Virus record (IMG/VR): IMGVR_UViG_3300020439_000101
Coordinates: 1 to 21,236 of that record
DNA: 21,236 nucleotides
Strand: one strand, 5' to 3'
DNA from: a virus
Shown: positions 1 through 6,801 of the stretch, one piece after another
Layout of the letters: every line of letters begins with the position of its first letter
How positions within the stretch are numbered: the first letter of the stretch is position 1
Notes under the pieces: generated by a model
What the model saw: only the letters and a program-made list of their open reading frames with translations
What the model was told of the DNA's origin: nothing
The model's database searches: none
Translations under genes and position numbers: made by a program

Positions 1-2
1 TT

Positions 3-257
3 GAAACTGAGATGAATCTAAAACTATTTAGAAGAAACCAAATCGGAAAAGAATATGTTAAGTTTAACACAAACGCACTACTCAGAGGAAATATAAAAGA
101 CAGGGCTGACTATTATAAAACAGCAATCACAAATGGTTGGATGTCAATAAATGAAGTTAGAAGGAAAGAGGAAATGAACAGAATTGAAGATGGAGATTCT
201 AACTATTTACAAATGAATATGACAACCATTGATAAAATTGGAGAGGATGCCAGCTGA
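3..257 (+). CDS. Phage portal protein, C-terminal fragment (HK97 family)
   Basis: This is the last 84 codons of a portal protein; the 5' end lies outside the window and the frame is open to the first bases. The portal is the dodecameric ring at the capsid vertex through which DNA enters and leaves. The order of FNTNALLRG, a DYYKTAITNGW-like helix, the SINEVRRKEEMNRI segment and a final YLQMNMT matches the C-terminal end of HK97-type portals as I know the family. The position directly before protease and major capsid genes supports it. The first ATG in this frame (position 12) is internal, because coding-like sequence (E-T-E) continues upstream. The stop overlaps the next gene's start. Confidence 0.87.
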   Translation, partial: ETEMNLKLFRRNQIGKEYVKFNTNALLRGNIKDRADYYKTAITNGWMSINEVRRKEEMNRIEDGDSNYLQMNMTTIDKIGEDAS

Positions 258-1347
258 ACAATGTAATAATGGAAAATGGAAATGGGGTCAAACAGGAGAA
301 TGTAAGTATGATTCCAAAGAAGAAGCTGAGAAAGACAATGAAAATTATTACAGGGATTTAAGTGATATTGATTTAACTCCAACAAAAGGAATGGTTGAGG
401 AAGCAAAGAAGGGAAAAGAATGGAGAAAAGAATTTGGAAGAGGTGGAACTGAGGTTGGATTGAAAAGTGCAAACATGATAATCAACAATGAGTTGACTAT
501 TGAAAGAGTTAAAAAAATGTATGCTTACTTTCAAAGACATGAAGTTGATAAACAAGCAGAAGGATTTACACCTGATGAAGATGGTTTTCCTTCAGCTGGA
601 AGGATAGCTTGGGCGTTGTGGGGTGGAGATGCTGGAATGAGTTGGTCAACAAAGAAAAGAAATCAGATAGAAAACGAAACAGAAGAGAAAGGAATAAAAA
701 ATATTTGGGACAAAAAATTTGATAATACTATGGAAAAAAGAGTTTACAATATAGAAACAAGAGTTGAGAAAGATGAAAACGACAAGGAAGTTGTTGTTGG
801 TTATGGTTCAATATTCAACAGCCGTTCAGAGAATCTTGGTGGGTTTTATGAGTATATTGCTCCAGAAGCAATCACAAATGAAACAATCATGGCTTCTGAT
901 GTTAGAGCTTTAATTAACCATGATCCAAACCTAATTCTTGCACGTTCAAAGAATGGTGAAGGAAACTTAATGCTTTCAGTTGATGAAAAGGGTTTAAGAT
1001 ACCAATTTAATATTCCTGAAACTTCTTATGGAAAAGATTTAGCAATAAATCTAAAAAATGGAAACATTTCTCAATCAAGCTTTGCTTTCACAATTGCTGA
1101 AGGTGGGGACACTTGGTCAACAGATGATGAAGGAAGGGACATCAGAACAATCACAAAAATCAACAGGTTGTATGACATTTCTAGTGTAACATATCCAGCC
1201 TATTCTGAAGCAAGTTCTGATTTAGTAATTGCTCAAAGAGGATTGCAAACTTATAAAGAATCACAGAAAAAACAAGAGGAAGAAAATGATTTAGTTAAGA
1301 GGTCGCTGGCTAAACTAAAAATTGAATTGATAAAGCGAAAAAAATAA
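247..1347 (+). CDS. Prohead maturation protease with extra N-terminal domain
   Basis: This is the capsid maturation protease (HK97 gp4-like, S78 type) that removes the scaffold part of the capsid protein. I chose ATG 247, overlapping the portal stop by 11 bases; an in-frame TTG at 229 is less likely. The protease core occupies about residues 162-335. It has a probable catalytic His225 (INHDPN), a probable Ser278 (SQSSFAF) and the LYDISSVTYPAY segment. Ahead of it are about 160 residues not found in the usual protease of about 200 residues: a CNNGKWKWG...C start and a block with WRKEFGRGGT, RHEVDK and GRIAWALWGGD. The ATG at 730 (MEKRVYNIETR) looks like a normal protease start, so a short protease from an internal start is possible. 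The C-terminus is lysine-rich. Confidence 0.88.
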   Translation: MPAEQCNNGKWKWGQTGECKYDSKEEAEKDNENYYRDLSDIDLTPTKGMVEEAKKGKEWRKEFGRGGTEVGLKSANMIINNELTIERVKKMYAYFQRHEVDKQAEGFTPDEDGFPSAGRIAWALWGGDAGMSWSTKKRNQIENETEEKGIKNIWDKKFDNTMEKRVYNIETRVEKDENDKEVVVGYGSIFNSRSENLGGFYEYIAPEAITNETIMASDVRALINHDPNLILARSKNGEGNLMLSVDEKGLRYQFNIPETSYGKDLAINLKNGNISQSSFAFTIAEGGDTWSTDDEGRDIRTITKINRLYDISSVTYPAYSEASSDLVIAQRGLQTYKESQKKQEEENDLVKRSLAKLKIELIKRKK

Positions 1348-1356
1348 TTGTATAAT
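1327..1356 (+). promoter_or_regulatory. Possible sigma70-like promoter before the capsid gene
   Basis: TTGATA (1327-1332) and TATAAT (1351-1356) are separated by 18 bases, just upstream of the major capsid start at 1374. The arrangement fits the classical sigma70 pattern but not the Bacteroidota TAnnTTTG pattern, and such AT-rich matches arise by chance in this genome. The transcript leader would be only about 10 bases. An extra promoter would make sense for the most abundant structural protein, but this is a weak call. Confidence 0.22.
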
Positions 1357-1373
1357 ATAAATAAATAAGAAAA

Positions 1374-2591
1374 ATGAAATCAAGTATTGAATTAAAAGAA
1401 TTGAGATCAGATTACATTTCTAAGCTTGAAGTTATCAAAGAAACTTGCAAAGCTGAAGAAAGAGATTTGACTTCAGATGAAAATACTGAGATGGATTCAA
1501 TCCTTTCAAAGATTGATGATGTTGATGTAAAAATTGAAAGAGCTGAAAAAATTGAGGCTAATTTAAGAAACGCTGCAAAAGTTTCAGGTGTTAAAGTTGA
1601 AACTAAAAAAGACAAAGACCTTGACAAATTTACTTTCCAATCAGCTGTGAGAGCTGCTTACACAGGTAACATGGAAGGAATTGTTAAGGAAATGCATGAA
1701 GAAGCAATCAACGAAACTAGATACACAGGTGGGACTGTTAAAGGAGTTGGAATACCATCTTCAATCTTAACAAGAGCTTGGACAACTGCTGATGTTAACG
1801 CTACAGAAGTGATGTCTTTTACTGACCAATTAGAAGGAAACTTAGTTTTAGCTTCTGCGGGTGCTAACTTCTACTCTGGAATCAACAACATGAAGTTTCC
1901 TGTTTTCTCTGGAATAACTTCAACTTTCGTTGCTGAGGATGGGACAGGTGCTCCTTCATCTGCTGGTAACACAGGGAATGTAACTTTATCTCCAAAGAAA
2001 TTAATCTCTGTTGTTAACATGACTCAAGAGTCAATGATTCAGAACACAGGTCTTGAGGCTGCTCTACAAAGAAACATGGCTGCTTCTATTGCTTCTACTT
2101 TAGAGAAAGCTTTATTAGACACTTCTGATGTTTCTCAAGCTCCAGCATCAATCTTTGCTGACGCTGCTACAGGACCAACAGATGTAACTGCTGCAGATTG
2201 GCTTTCTATGGAAACTACTGTTTTAGAAGCTGGAGTTCAATTAGAAGGTTCAAGAATGGCTTACTTATTAGATACAACAGCTTATGGAGTTGTTAAAGCA
2301 TTAGCACAAGTTTCTAATGTTTCTCCAATTTGGGATAATGCAGACAAGAGATTAAATGGTTACTTTGCATTTGTTTCTCCTAATGTTGCTGAGAACGGAA
2401 CTGCTGCAAAAAGTCATGCTCTATTTGGGGACTTCTCAAAAGTTCACATTGCACAATTTGGTGGATTAGACATATTGTTTGACCCATACACAAATGCTGC
2501 TTCTGGACTTCCAAGATTAGTTGTTACATCATTAGTTGATGGAAACGCTGTTCAAAATGGTTCAGCTTTCGTTAATTTAATTGATGCATAA
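1374..2591 (+). CDS. Major capsid protein (HK97 fold)
   Basis: This protein forms the icosahedral shell. At 405 residues it has the usual HK97-family layout. Residues 1 to about 75 are a charged, helical delta domain that acts as internal scaffold and is normally removed by the protease encoded just upstream; cleavage somewhere after the run of Lys and Asp near residues 78-86 is my inference. The rest is the shell domain, with typical features such as SGANFYSGINNMKFPV-type strands, the helix with MTQESMIQNTGLEAALQRN, and a C-terminal GDFSKVHIAQFGGLDILFDPY segment. The start is preceded by an A-rich stretch (AAATAAGAAAA) rather than a Shine-Dalgarno site. A hairpin terminator follows the stop. 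Confidence 0.95.
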   Translation: MKSSIELKELRSDYISKLEVIKETCKAEERDLTSDENTEMDSILSKIDDVDVKIERAEKIEANLRNAAKVSGVKVETKKDKDLDKFTFQSAVRAAYTGNMEGIVKEMHEEAINETRYTGGTVKGVGIPSSILTRAWTTADVNATEVMSFTDQLEGNLVLASAGANFYSGINNMKFPVFSGITSTFVAEDGTGAPSSAGNTGNVTLSPKKLISVVNMTQESMIQNTGLEAALQRNMAASIASTLEKALLDTSDVSQAPASIFADAATGPTDVTAADWLSMETTVLEAGVQLEGSRMAYLLDTTAYGVVKALAQVSNVSPIWDNADKRLNGYFAFVSPNVAENGTAAKSHALFGDFSKVHIAQFGGLDILFDPYTNAASGLPRLVVTSLVDGNAVQNGSAFVNLIDA

Positions 2592-2610
2592 TTTAATTAT
2601 ATAACTTTAG

Positions 2611-2647
2611 AAAGGGGCTGGTTTTTATTAGCCAGCTCCTTTTTTTT
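2611..2647 (+). terminator. Rho-independent terminator after the capsid gene
   Basis: An 8-bp stem GGGGCTGG (2614-2621) pairs with CCAGCTCC (2632-2639), with one G-U pair, and is extended by AAA with TTT. The loop is short and T-rich and a run of eight T follows. No promoter is obvious before the next gene, so part of transcription probably reads through. That would give high capsid mRNA and lower levels of the connector genes. Confidence 0.85.
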
Positions 2648-2659
2648 AAAACAATAAAA

Positions 2660-3238
2660 ATGTATAGAAGTTTAAAAGAAAATACTTTAGCAACAAATCC
2701 TTTATTCACTACATCTGAAGCAAAAGATTTTTTGAAAGTTGACACCACTGCTGATGACACTTTGATTGACAACCTGATTAAAGCTGCAACTCAATCTTGT
2801 GAGGTTTACACTAATAGATATTTTCTTGACACTTTAGTCACTCAATATGCAGACAAATGGTCTGATATTAATACTCTATACAAAAGCCCCGTTTCATCAA
2901 TTACTCACATAAAATATTATGATTCAAATGATTCATTGCAAACATTAGACACTTCTGTTTATTTATTAGATGAAGTTTCTCAACCTGCAAGAATCGGATT
3001 GAAACCAAATCAATCATTTCCAAACCTAGCTGATAGAATTAATGCAATAGAGGTAAAATACACAGTTGGATATGGAGAAACATCAAGTGATGTTCCTGAA
3101 GGAATAAGGCAAGCTGTTCTGATCACAATTGGAAATTGGTATGAAAACAGACAAACAGTTGTTACAGGAACAATTGCAACAGAACTTCCATTGTCTAGTC
3201 AATATTTATTGAACCAATATAAAGTTCAAGTATGTTAA
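2660..3238 (+). CDS. Head-tail connector (gp6-like adaptor)
   Basis: This 192-residue protein has the pattern of phage gp6/YqbG-type connectors, which form the ring beneath the portal. The N-terminus carries TSEAKDFLKVD...DDTLIDNLIKAATQSCEVYTNR, the helical start typical of the family. The middle is beta-rich (SPVSSITHIKYYD...LQTLDTSVYLLDE), followed by the conserved IEVKYTVGYGET segment, VPEGIRQAVLITIGNWYENR and a C-terminal PLSSQYLLNQYK. It sits right after the capsid gene, as in HK97-type genomes. Its stop overlaps the next start by 7 bases, which suggests coupled translation. Confidence 0.9.
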   Translation: MYRSLKENTLATNPLFTTSEAKDFLKVDTTADDTLIDNLIKAATQSCEVYTNRYFLDTLVTQYADKWSDINTLYKSPVSSITHIKYYDSNDSLQTLDTSVYLLDEVSQPARIGLKPNQSFPNLADRINAIEVKYTVGYGETSSDVPEGIRQAVLITIGNWYENRQTVVTGTIATELPLSSQYLLNQYKVQVC

Positions 3239-3561
3239 GTATTGGACAATTAGATAGAAGAATAAAAATATTAGAGCCTTCCTATACAAGGAACAAGTAT
3301 GGAGAGGAATCAAAAACATATGCTTTGATTTACACATTGTGGGCAAAAGTAGATTGGAAATCAAGCAACAGAAAAGAAGAATCACAAGAACAAACAAACA
3401 GAACTGATGTTGTTTTTTATGTTAGAAATTTAGGAGTTGATATTTTAACAACATACAGAATAGAATATGAAAGTGAAACTTACATCATTCATGGAATTAA
3501 ACAAATAGAAGGAAGGGAAAGAATGTTGGAAATAGCAACTAGAATAAAAGATAATCAATGA
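3232..3561 (+). CDS. Head-tail stopper / head closure protein
   Basis: This 109-residue protein of the SPP1 gp16-like head-tail joining family binds under the connector and seals the packaged DNA. It shows the family start (IGQLDRRIKILEPSYTRNKYG), a central LWAKVDWKSS strand, the N-R-T-D-V-V-F-Y-V strand and the end (YIIHGIKQIEGRERMLEIATR). Length and position, third after the capsid gene, are as expected. The start lies inside the end of the connector gene. The stop and next start share ATGA. Confidence 0.9.
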   Translation: MLSIGQLDRRIKILEPSYTRNKYGEESKTYALIYTLWAKVDWKSSNRKEESQEQTNRTDVVFYVRNLGVDILTTYRIEYESETYIIHGIKQIEGRERMLEIATRIKDNQ

Positions 3562-4076
3562 GTGGAGTTAGTGTAGAAGCGCAAGGGTTGAAAGAGATTG
3601 ACCAAATGTTCAGACAACTTCCAAAACAAGTTAGTCAAGATGTGATATGGGGAAGGTTTTGGAGAAAGGTTTCAAAACCATTAAAAGAGGCCGCTGCTGG
3701 AAATGTTAAAGATGCACCAAAAGATATTCCATATCCTCCAGACACTTCTTTAAAAATTAGAAAGGGAACATTAAGAGAATCTATTCAGTTTTATAGAACT
3801 AGAGCCAGCAAAAAAGTTTATGGTGGTTATGTAGGCCCAAGAGTAAAAGGAAAGTTCAGAAAAAACAAAGGTGGATATTATGGAGCGTGGGTTGAATACG
3901 GACATAAAACAGTTCATGGAAAAATGACAAAAGACAATCCTTTCATGGAAAAAGCTTTTAAAAGTAAAAGTGGAACAGTTTTGTCAAATGGATTTAAAGA
4001 CGCTGAAAAAATATTTGTGAGTGCAGTAAAATCACATGAAAGAAGATTAAAAAAATACGGAACATTAGGATTTTAA
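3558..4076 (+). CDS. HK97 gp10-like neck/tail completion protein
   Basis: This 172-residue protein resembles the HK97 gp10 family, located at the neck or head-tail joining region. Recognisable parts are the N-terminal VEAQGLKEIDQMFRQLPKQV helix, AAAGNVKDAPKD, the GTLRESI segment, and YYGAWVEYGH...NPFMEKAF, which is the most diagnostic stretch. The C-terminus is strongly basic. It overlaps the stopper gene by 4 bases, and its stop directly abuts the ATG of the next gene. Confidence 0.88.
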   Translation: MSGVSVEAQGLKEIDQMFRQLPKQVSQDVIWGRFWRKVSKPLKEAAAGNVKDAPKDIPYPPDTSLKIRKGTLRESIQFYRTRASKKVYGGYVGPRVKGKFRKNKGGYYGAWVEYGHKTVHGKMTKDNPFMEKAFKSKSGTVLSNGFKDAEKIFVSAVKSHERRLKKYGTLGF

Positions 4077-5171
4077 ATGGATATAGGAAAAGCAATATAT
4101 AAAATTTTAAGTGATAACATTGCAGTTAGTTCAATGGTAGGAACAAGAATTTCTCCAAATGTAATGAAACAAACATCTCCATTTCCTTTTATTGTTTATG
4201 ATGTTAGTTCAGCAGAACCAGAAGGACAAAAGGATTCTGTTGCATTATTAGACACGGTTGATGTGATGGTTTCAGCTTATTGCAAAACATACTCAGAGGC
4301 TTCTAAATTAGCTAACTATATAAGAACAGCTTTGGACAGAGTGAATGGGGTTTATAATGCAGTAAACATTCAAGCAATTGATTTTGATGGTTATGATGAT
4401 GTTTTTGATGATATGTCTGGAAGTGATGGAATTTACAGAAAGTCTCTTAATTTTAATGTTAGAGTAATAAATTCATTTAACAATATTTATTCAACTTTAT
4501 TTGATGGAGTTGATGACTTTGTTTCATTAGGAGTTTCTGGTTTTGGAGCTGTTAAAAATCATGGTTCAATTTCTGCTTGGTTCAAGTTGGAAACAACTTC
4601 AGCAAGTGGGGACATCATGAGAATTTTTGAGGATTCAAATAACAACATAAGAGTTTTTTATCACAATCCTTCATCTGAATTGAGATGTGTTTATAAAGCG
4701 GGAGGAATAACAACATCTGCTGTTTTAACTGATGTAATTGAAGGAGATGGAAATTGGCACCATGTGGTTGGAACATGGGACAATAACACGGGAGACGCTG
4801 TTGCAATTTACTTAGATGGAGTTTTAAAACAATCAACAAGTGGAGTCAGTGGAACATTTACAGGAACATTCACATCAGCTTCTATTGGAAACAATGCAGA
4901 GGGTGGGGGATTCTGGAAAGGAAATATTGATGAAGTTGTTTTATTCAACAAAGCGTTGGATTCAACAGAAGTTTCTGATCTTTACAATGATGGACTTCCT
5001 TTCAATCCACAGCCTTTGAATGATATTGTTGGATATTGGAAAATGGGAGATGGTGGCATTGTAGGAAATCCAATTGCAACATTCCCAACAATTGTTGATG
5101 AAATTGGAAATCACAACGGGACAATGACTAACATGACATCAACTGATTTTGTTGCTGATGTTCCAGAATAA
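4077..5171 (+). CDS. Tail terminator (DUF3168-like) fused to a LamG-like domain
   Basis: The first 133 residues look like a tail terminator/completion protein of the gp17/DUF3168 type: IGKAIYKILSDN, VGTRISPNVM, FPFIVYDV, a helix with YSEASKLANYIRTALDRV, and LNFNVRV as the last strand. Normal members end there at about 120-140 residues. Here about 230 more residues follow directly, forming a LamG/concanavalin-A-like beta-sandwich (about 137-325). Its hallmarks are TLFDGVDDFVSLG, SISAWFKLE, DGNWHHVVGTWDN, AIYLDGVLKQS, FWKGNIDEVVLFNKAL and a closing GYWKMGDG. The terminator forms a ring at the top of the tail tube, so the added domain would probably sit outside the neck and may bind host or matrix glycans. 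No frameshift or internal stop is present; base use is similar across the junction. Confidence 0.85.
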   Translation: MDIGKAIYKILSDNIAVSSMVGTRISPNVMKQTSPFPFIVYDVSSAEPEGQKDSVALLDTVDVMVSAYCKTYSEASKLANYIRTALDRVNGVYNAVNIQAIDFDGYDDVFDDMSGSDGIYRKSLNFNVRVINSFNNIYSTLFDGVDDFVSLGVSGFGAVKNHGSISAWFKLETTSASGDIMRIFEDSNNNIRVFYHNPSSELRCVYKAGGITTSAVLTDVIEGDGNWHHVVGTWDNNTGDAVAIYLDGVLKQSTSGVSGTFTGTFTSASIGNNAEGGGFWKGNIDEVVLFNKALDSTEVSDLYNDGLPFNPQPLNDIVGYWKMGDGGIVGNPIATFPTIVDEIGNHNGTMTNMTSTDFVADVPE

Positions 5172-5175
5172 AGAT

Positions 5176-5409
5176 ATGGAAAAAAAGTATGTTATAACAA
5201 ATAGAAACGAGGTTGAGGCGATTGATTTCAAACAAGTTATTGAAACATCTCCTGCAACTTTAAGATATAGTTTGGATGGAAATAAAACAATAGTTAAATT
5301 TATTGGAGACGTTCCTTCATTTTTAGAAGGTTCAACAATTTATTCTCATTCGGAAATAATTAAAATTATTAACAATCCTGATAATGGTTGGATTGACATA
5401 AATGAATAG
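5176..5409 (+). CDS. Small hypothetical protein in the tail gene cluster
   Basis: This is a 77-residue protein starting at ATG 5176, four bases after the terminator gene stop; an in-frame TTG at 5149 lies inside that gene and is a poorer start. I do not recognise a family. The sequence begins EKKYVITNRNEVEAIDF and contains alternating beta-like stretches (ATLRYSLDGNKTIVKFIGDVP) ending in an acidic tail. It has no membrane segment and no signal peptide. Its place between tail terminator and major tail protein suggests a minor virion or assembly role, which is inference only. Confidence 0.65.
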   Translation: MEKKYVITNRNEVEAIDFKQVIETSPATLRYSLDGNKTIVKFIGDVPSFLEGSTIYSHSEIIKIINNPDNGWIDINE

Positions 5410-5411
5410 AT

Positions 5412-5585
5412 ATGAAATTTGAATTAAAAAGAAGATATGTTGTTAACTCAATAAAAACTTTGGAAGCCGGAGCAGTTATTGATGTAACAGAAGAAAAATA
5501 TAAGTGGCTTGAAGAAAATGGATATGGAGAGCCAGAAGAAAAAAAAGAAAAGAAAACAAAGAGAAGTTCAAAGAAGGAACAATAA
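5412..5585 (+). CDS. Small SH3-like phage protein with basic tail
   Basis: This 57-residue protein has a short N-terminal part (KFELKRRYVVNSIKTLEAGAVIDVTEEKYKWLEENGYGE) and a lysine- and arginine-rich tail. The layout of a short beta hairpin, then 'AGxVIDVTEExxxWLxxxG', resembles small phage proteins often found near head-tail genes in many tailed phages. I recognise the pattern but not a defined function. It begins 2 bases after the previous stop, and 31 A-rich bases separate it from the major tail gene. Confidence 0.65.
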   Translation: MKFELKRRYVVNSIKTLEAGAVIDVTEEKYKWLEENGYGEPEEKKEKKTKRSSKKEQ

Positions 5586-5616
5586 CAGAATTATAAATTT
5601 ATAAAATAGAAAAAAA

Positions 5617-6051
5617 ATGGCAAATGGACAATTAAATGGAACGGACCTTGGCGTTTATATTGCGGGAACTTTGGTGGCTTATAGCACTAATGCGACAATC
5701 AATATCAATCACAGTCCACGTTCTACAACAAACAAAGAATCTGGTGGGTTTGAAGAAAACATGGAAGGTTTAAGAAATTGGGATGTAAGTGTTGACGCTT
5801 TATATGCTTGGTTAGACCCTTCAGGCTCTGCAATTTCAAATGAAACTTTAAGTGAAATATTTACAGGATATTTAGCAACAAGAACAAAGTTTGAATTAAC
5901 ATTTGGAGTTACTACAACAGGAACAGGAGACACAAAATATGTTGGAGACGCTTGGTTGACTTCAATTAGTTTAACTGCACCTCTTGAGGACACAGCAACT
6001 TTCAGCTGTAGTTTTCAAGGAACAGGAGCATTGACACAAACTATTTCTTAA
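5617..6051 (+). CDS. Major tail tube protein
   Basis: This 144-residue protein builds the non-contractile tail tube. It has the TP901-1-like major tail protein pattern: the N-terminal NGTDLGVYIAGTLVAYSTNATI, then SPRSTTNKESGGFEE and LRNWDVSVDALYAW, then a C-terminal strand pair with DAWLTSISLTAPLEDTATFSCSFQGTGAL. Length and position, between tail terminator and tape measure, fit. The leader is purely A/T with a run of eight A before ATG, the strong Bacteroidota-style start context. A long hairpin terminator follows. Confidence 0.92.
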   Translation: MANGQLNGTDLGVYIAGTLVAYSTNATININHSPRSTTNKESGGFEENMEGLRNWDVSVDALYAWLDPSGSAISNETLSEIFTGYLATRTKFELTFGVTTTGTGDTKYVGDAWLTSISLTAPLEDTATFSCSFQGTGALTQTIS

Positions 6052-6064
6052 TAGTTACAATAAT

Positions 6065-6113
6065 AGCCTGCCTGACCGTTTTCTTTTCTGAGTGGTTGGG
6101 TGGGCTTATTTTT
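6065..6113 (+). terminator. Rho-independent terminator after the major tail gene
   Basis: A 13-bp stem forms between AGCCTGCCTGACC (6065-6077) and GGTTGGGTGGGCT (6094-6106), with four G-U pairs and a 16-base loop, followed by TATTTTT. As after the capsid gene, it probably trims transcription after a high-output gene while some polymerase reads through into the tail-assembly genes. Confidence 0.8.
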
Positions 6114-6142
6114 AAAAACAGAAAAGACAAAACTTAGAAAAA

Positions 6143-6484
6143 ATGAAATACGAAATTTTAGAAATCGGGGAACATAAAATGCCAATAAGATTTGGATTTA
6201 ACGCTTTGAGAAAGTATAGTGTAATGACAGGAGCTACAATAAATGACTTAAACAAATTAGCAGAAGGAAAAATGACTTTCAATGATGCTTTTAGTTTAAT
6301 TTATTGTGGATTGGAGGATGGTTACAGAGCTGCAAAACAACCTTTTCACTATTCATTGGATGATGTTACAGACATGTTTGATGGACATATGGATTGCATG
6401 GAACAAGCGTTTGAAATCTTAGGAAGAGCAATGGGAGAGAAGTCCGAAAAAAAGAACAAAGCCAAGAAAGTAAGGAAGAGCTAA
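6143..6484 (+). CDS. Tail assembly chaperone, short (G-like) form
   Basis: This is the first of two overlapping-frame tail chaperone proteins between major tail and tape measure genes, like lambda gpG. It has 113 residues and starts KYEILEIGEHKMPIRFGFNALRKYS, a pattern I know from tail chaperones of Bacteroidota phages. It is helical in the middle and ends in a short lysine-rich tail (EKKNKAKKVRKS). The slippery heptamer A AAA AAG lies in frame at 6448-6454, ten codons before its stop. A minority of ribosomes should slip back one base there to make the GT fusion. Confidence 0.85.
   Translation: MKYEILEIGEHKMPIRFGFNALRKYSVMTGATINDLNKLAEGKMTFNDAFSLIYCGLEDGYRAAKQPFHYSLDDVTDMFDGHMDCMEQAFEILGRAMGEKSEKKNKAKKVRKS
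6448..6454 (+). promoter_or_regulatory. -1 programmed frameshift site (A AAA AAG)
   Basis: The zero-frame codons are GAA AAA AAG, so the heptamer A-AAA-AAG is in exactly the phase needed for tandem -1 slippage. The -1 frame then reads GAA CAA AGC CAA and stays open to the stop at 6801, through the whole downstream chaperone frame. That downstream frame has no ATG near its beginning. A GGGAGAG stretch (6433-6439) lies 8 bases upstream and could act like the internal Shine-Dalgarno stimulator of dnaX. That role is uncertain, since Bacteroidota ribosomes make little use of such sites. Confidence 0.85.
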
Positions 6485-6801
6485 CTTGGCGTAAATTGGA
6501 AAAGATAGCATTCGGACAATTGGGAATGAATGTTGATGATTTTTATGATATGCTTCCAAGAGAGTTCTGGAATAAGGTTGAGGGATTTTATGAGTTGGAA
6601 AACATGAGACAAAGAAGTGATTGGGAAAGGACAAGATGGTCAACCTGTTTATTGTTGAACATACAAATCCAAAAAGGTAAAAGAATAAAACCACAGGACT
6701 TGATTTTGTTTGATTGGGAGAAGGATGAAAAGAAAATTGATTTTGAAGATTTAAAAGCGAAAGCAGAACTATATAAAAAAAGATTAGAACATGGCAAGTA
6801 A
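6454..6801 (+). CDS. Tail assembly chaperone, T part of the GT frameshift product
   Basis: This is the -1 frame that follows the slip site; the full GT protein would run 6143-6454 and then 6454-6801, about 219 residues. The T part reads EQSQESKEELTWRKLEKIAFGQLGMNVDDFYDMLPREFWNKVEGF, then a helix with MRQRSDWERTRW, matching the T domains I know, which bind the tape measure protein. The only start codon available near its beginning is a TTG at 6496 inside a conserved-looking segment, so independent translation is unlikely. It overlaps the tape measure start by 11 bases. Confidence 0.82.
   Translation, partial: EQSQESKEELTWRKLEKIAFGQLGMNVDDFYDMLPREFWNKVEGFYELENMRQRSDWERTRWSTCLLLNIQIQKGKRIKPQDLILFDWEKDEKKIDFEDLKAKAELYKKRLEHGK

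Noticed and set aside
5709-5993. Minus-strand open frames, such as the one opposite the major tail gene
   Set aside because: All long minus-strand frames lie opposite confident + strand genes, have no recognisable product and no plausible start context.
6496-6801. Independent TTG-started gene for the second tail chaperone frame
   Set aside because: The -1 frame reads openly from the slip site through conserved-looking sequence into this frame, and no ATG exists near its beginning. A frameshift product explains it better.
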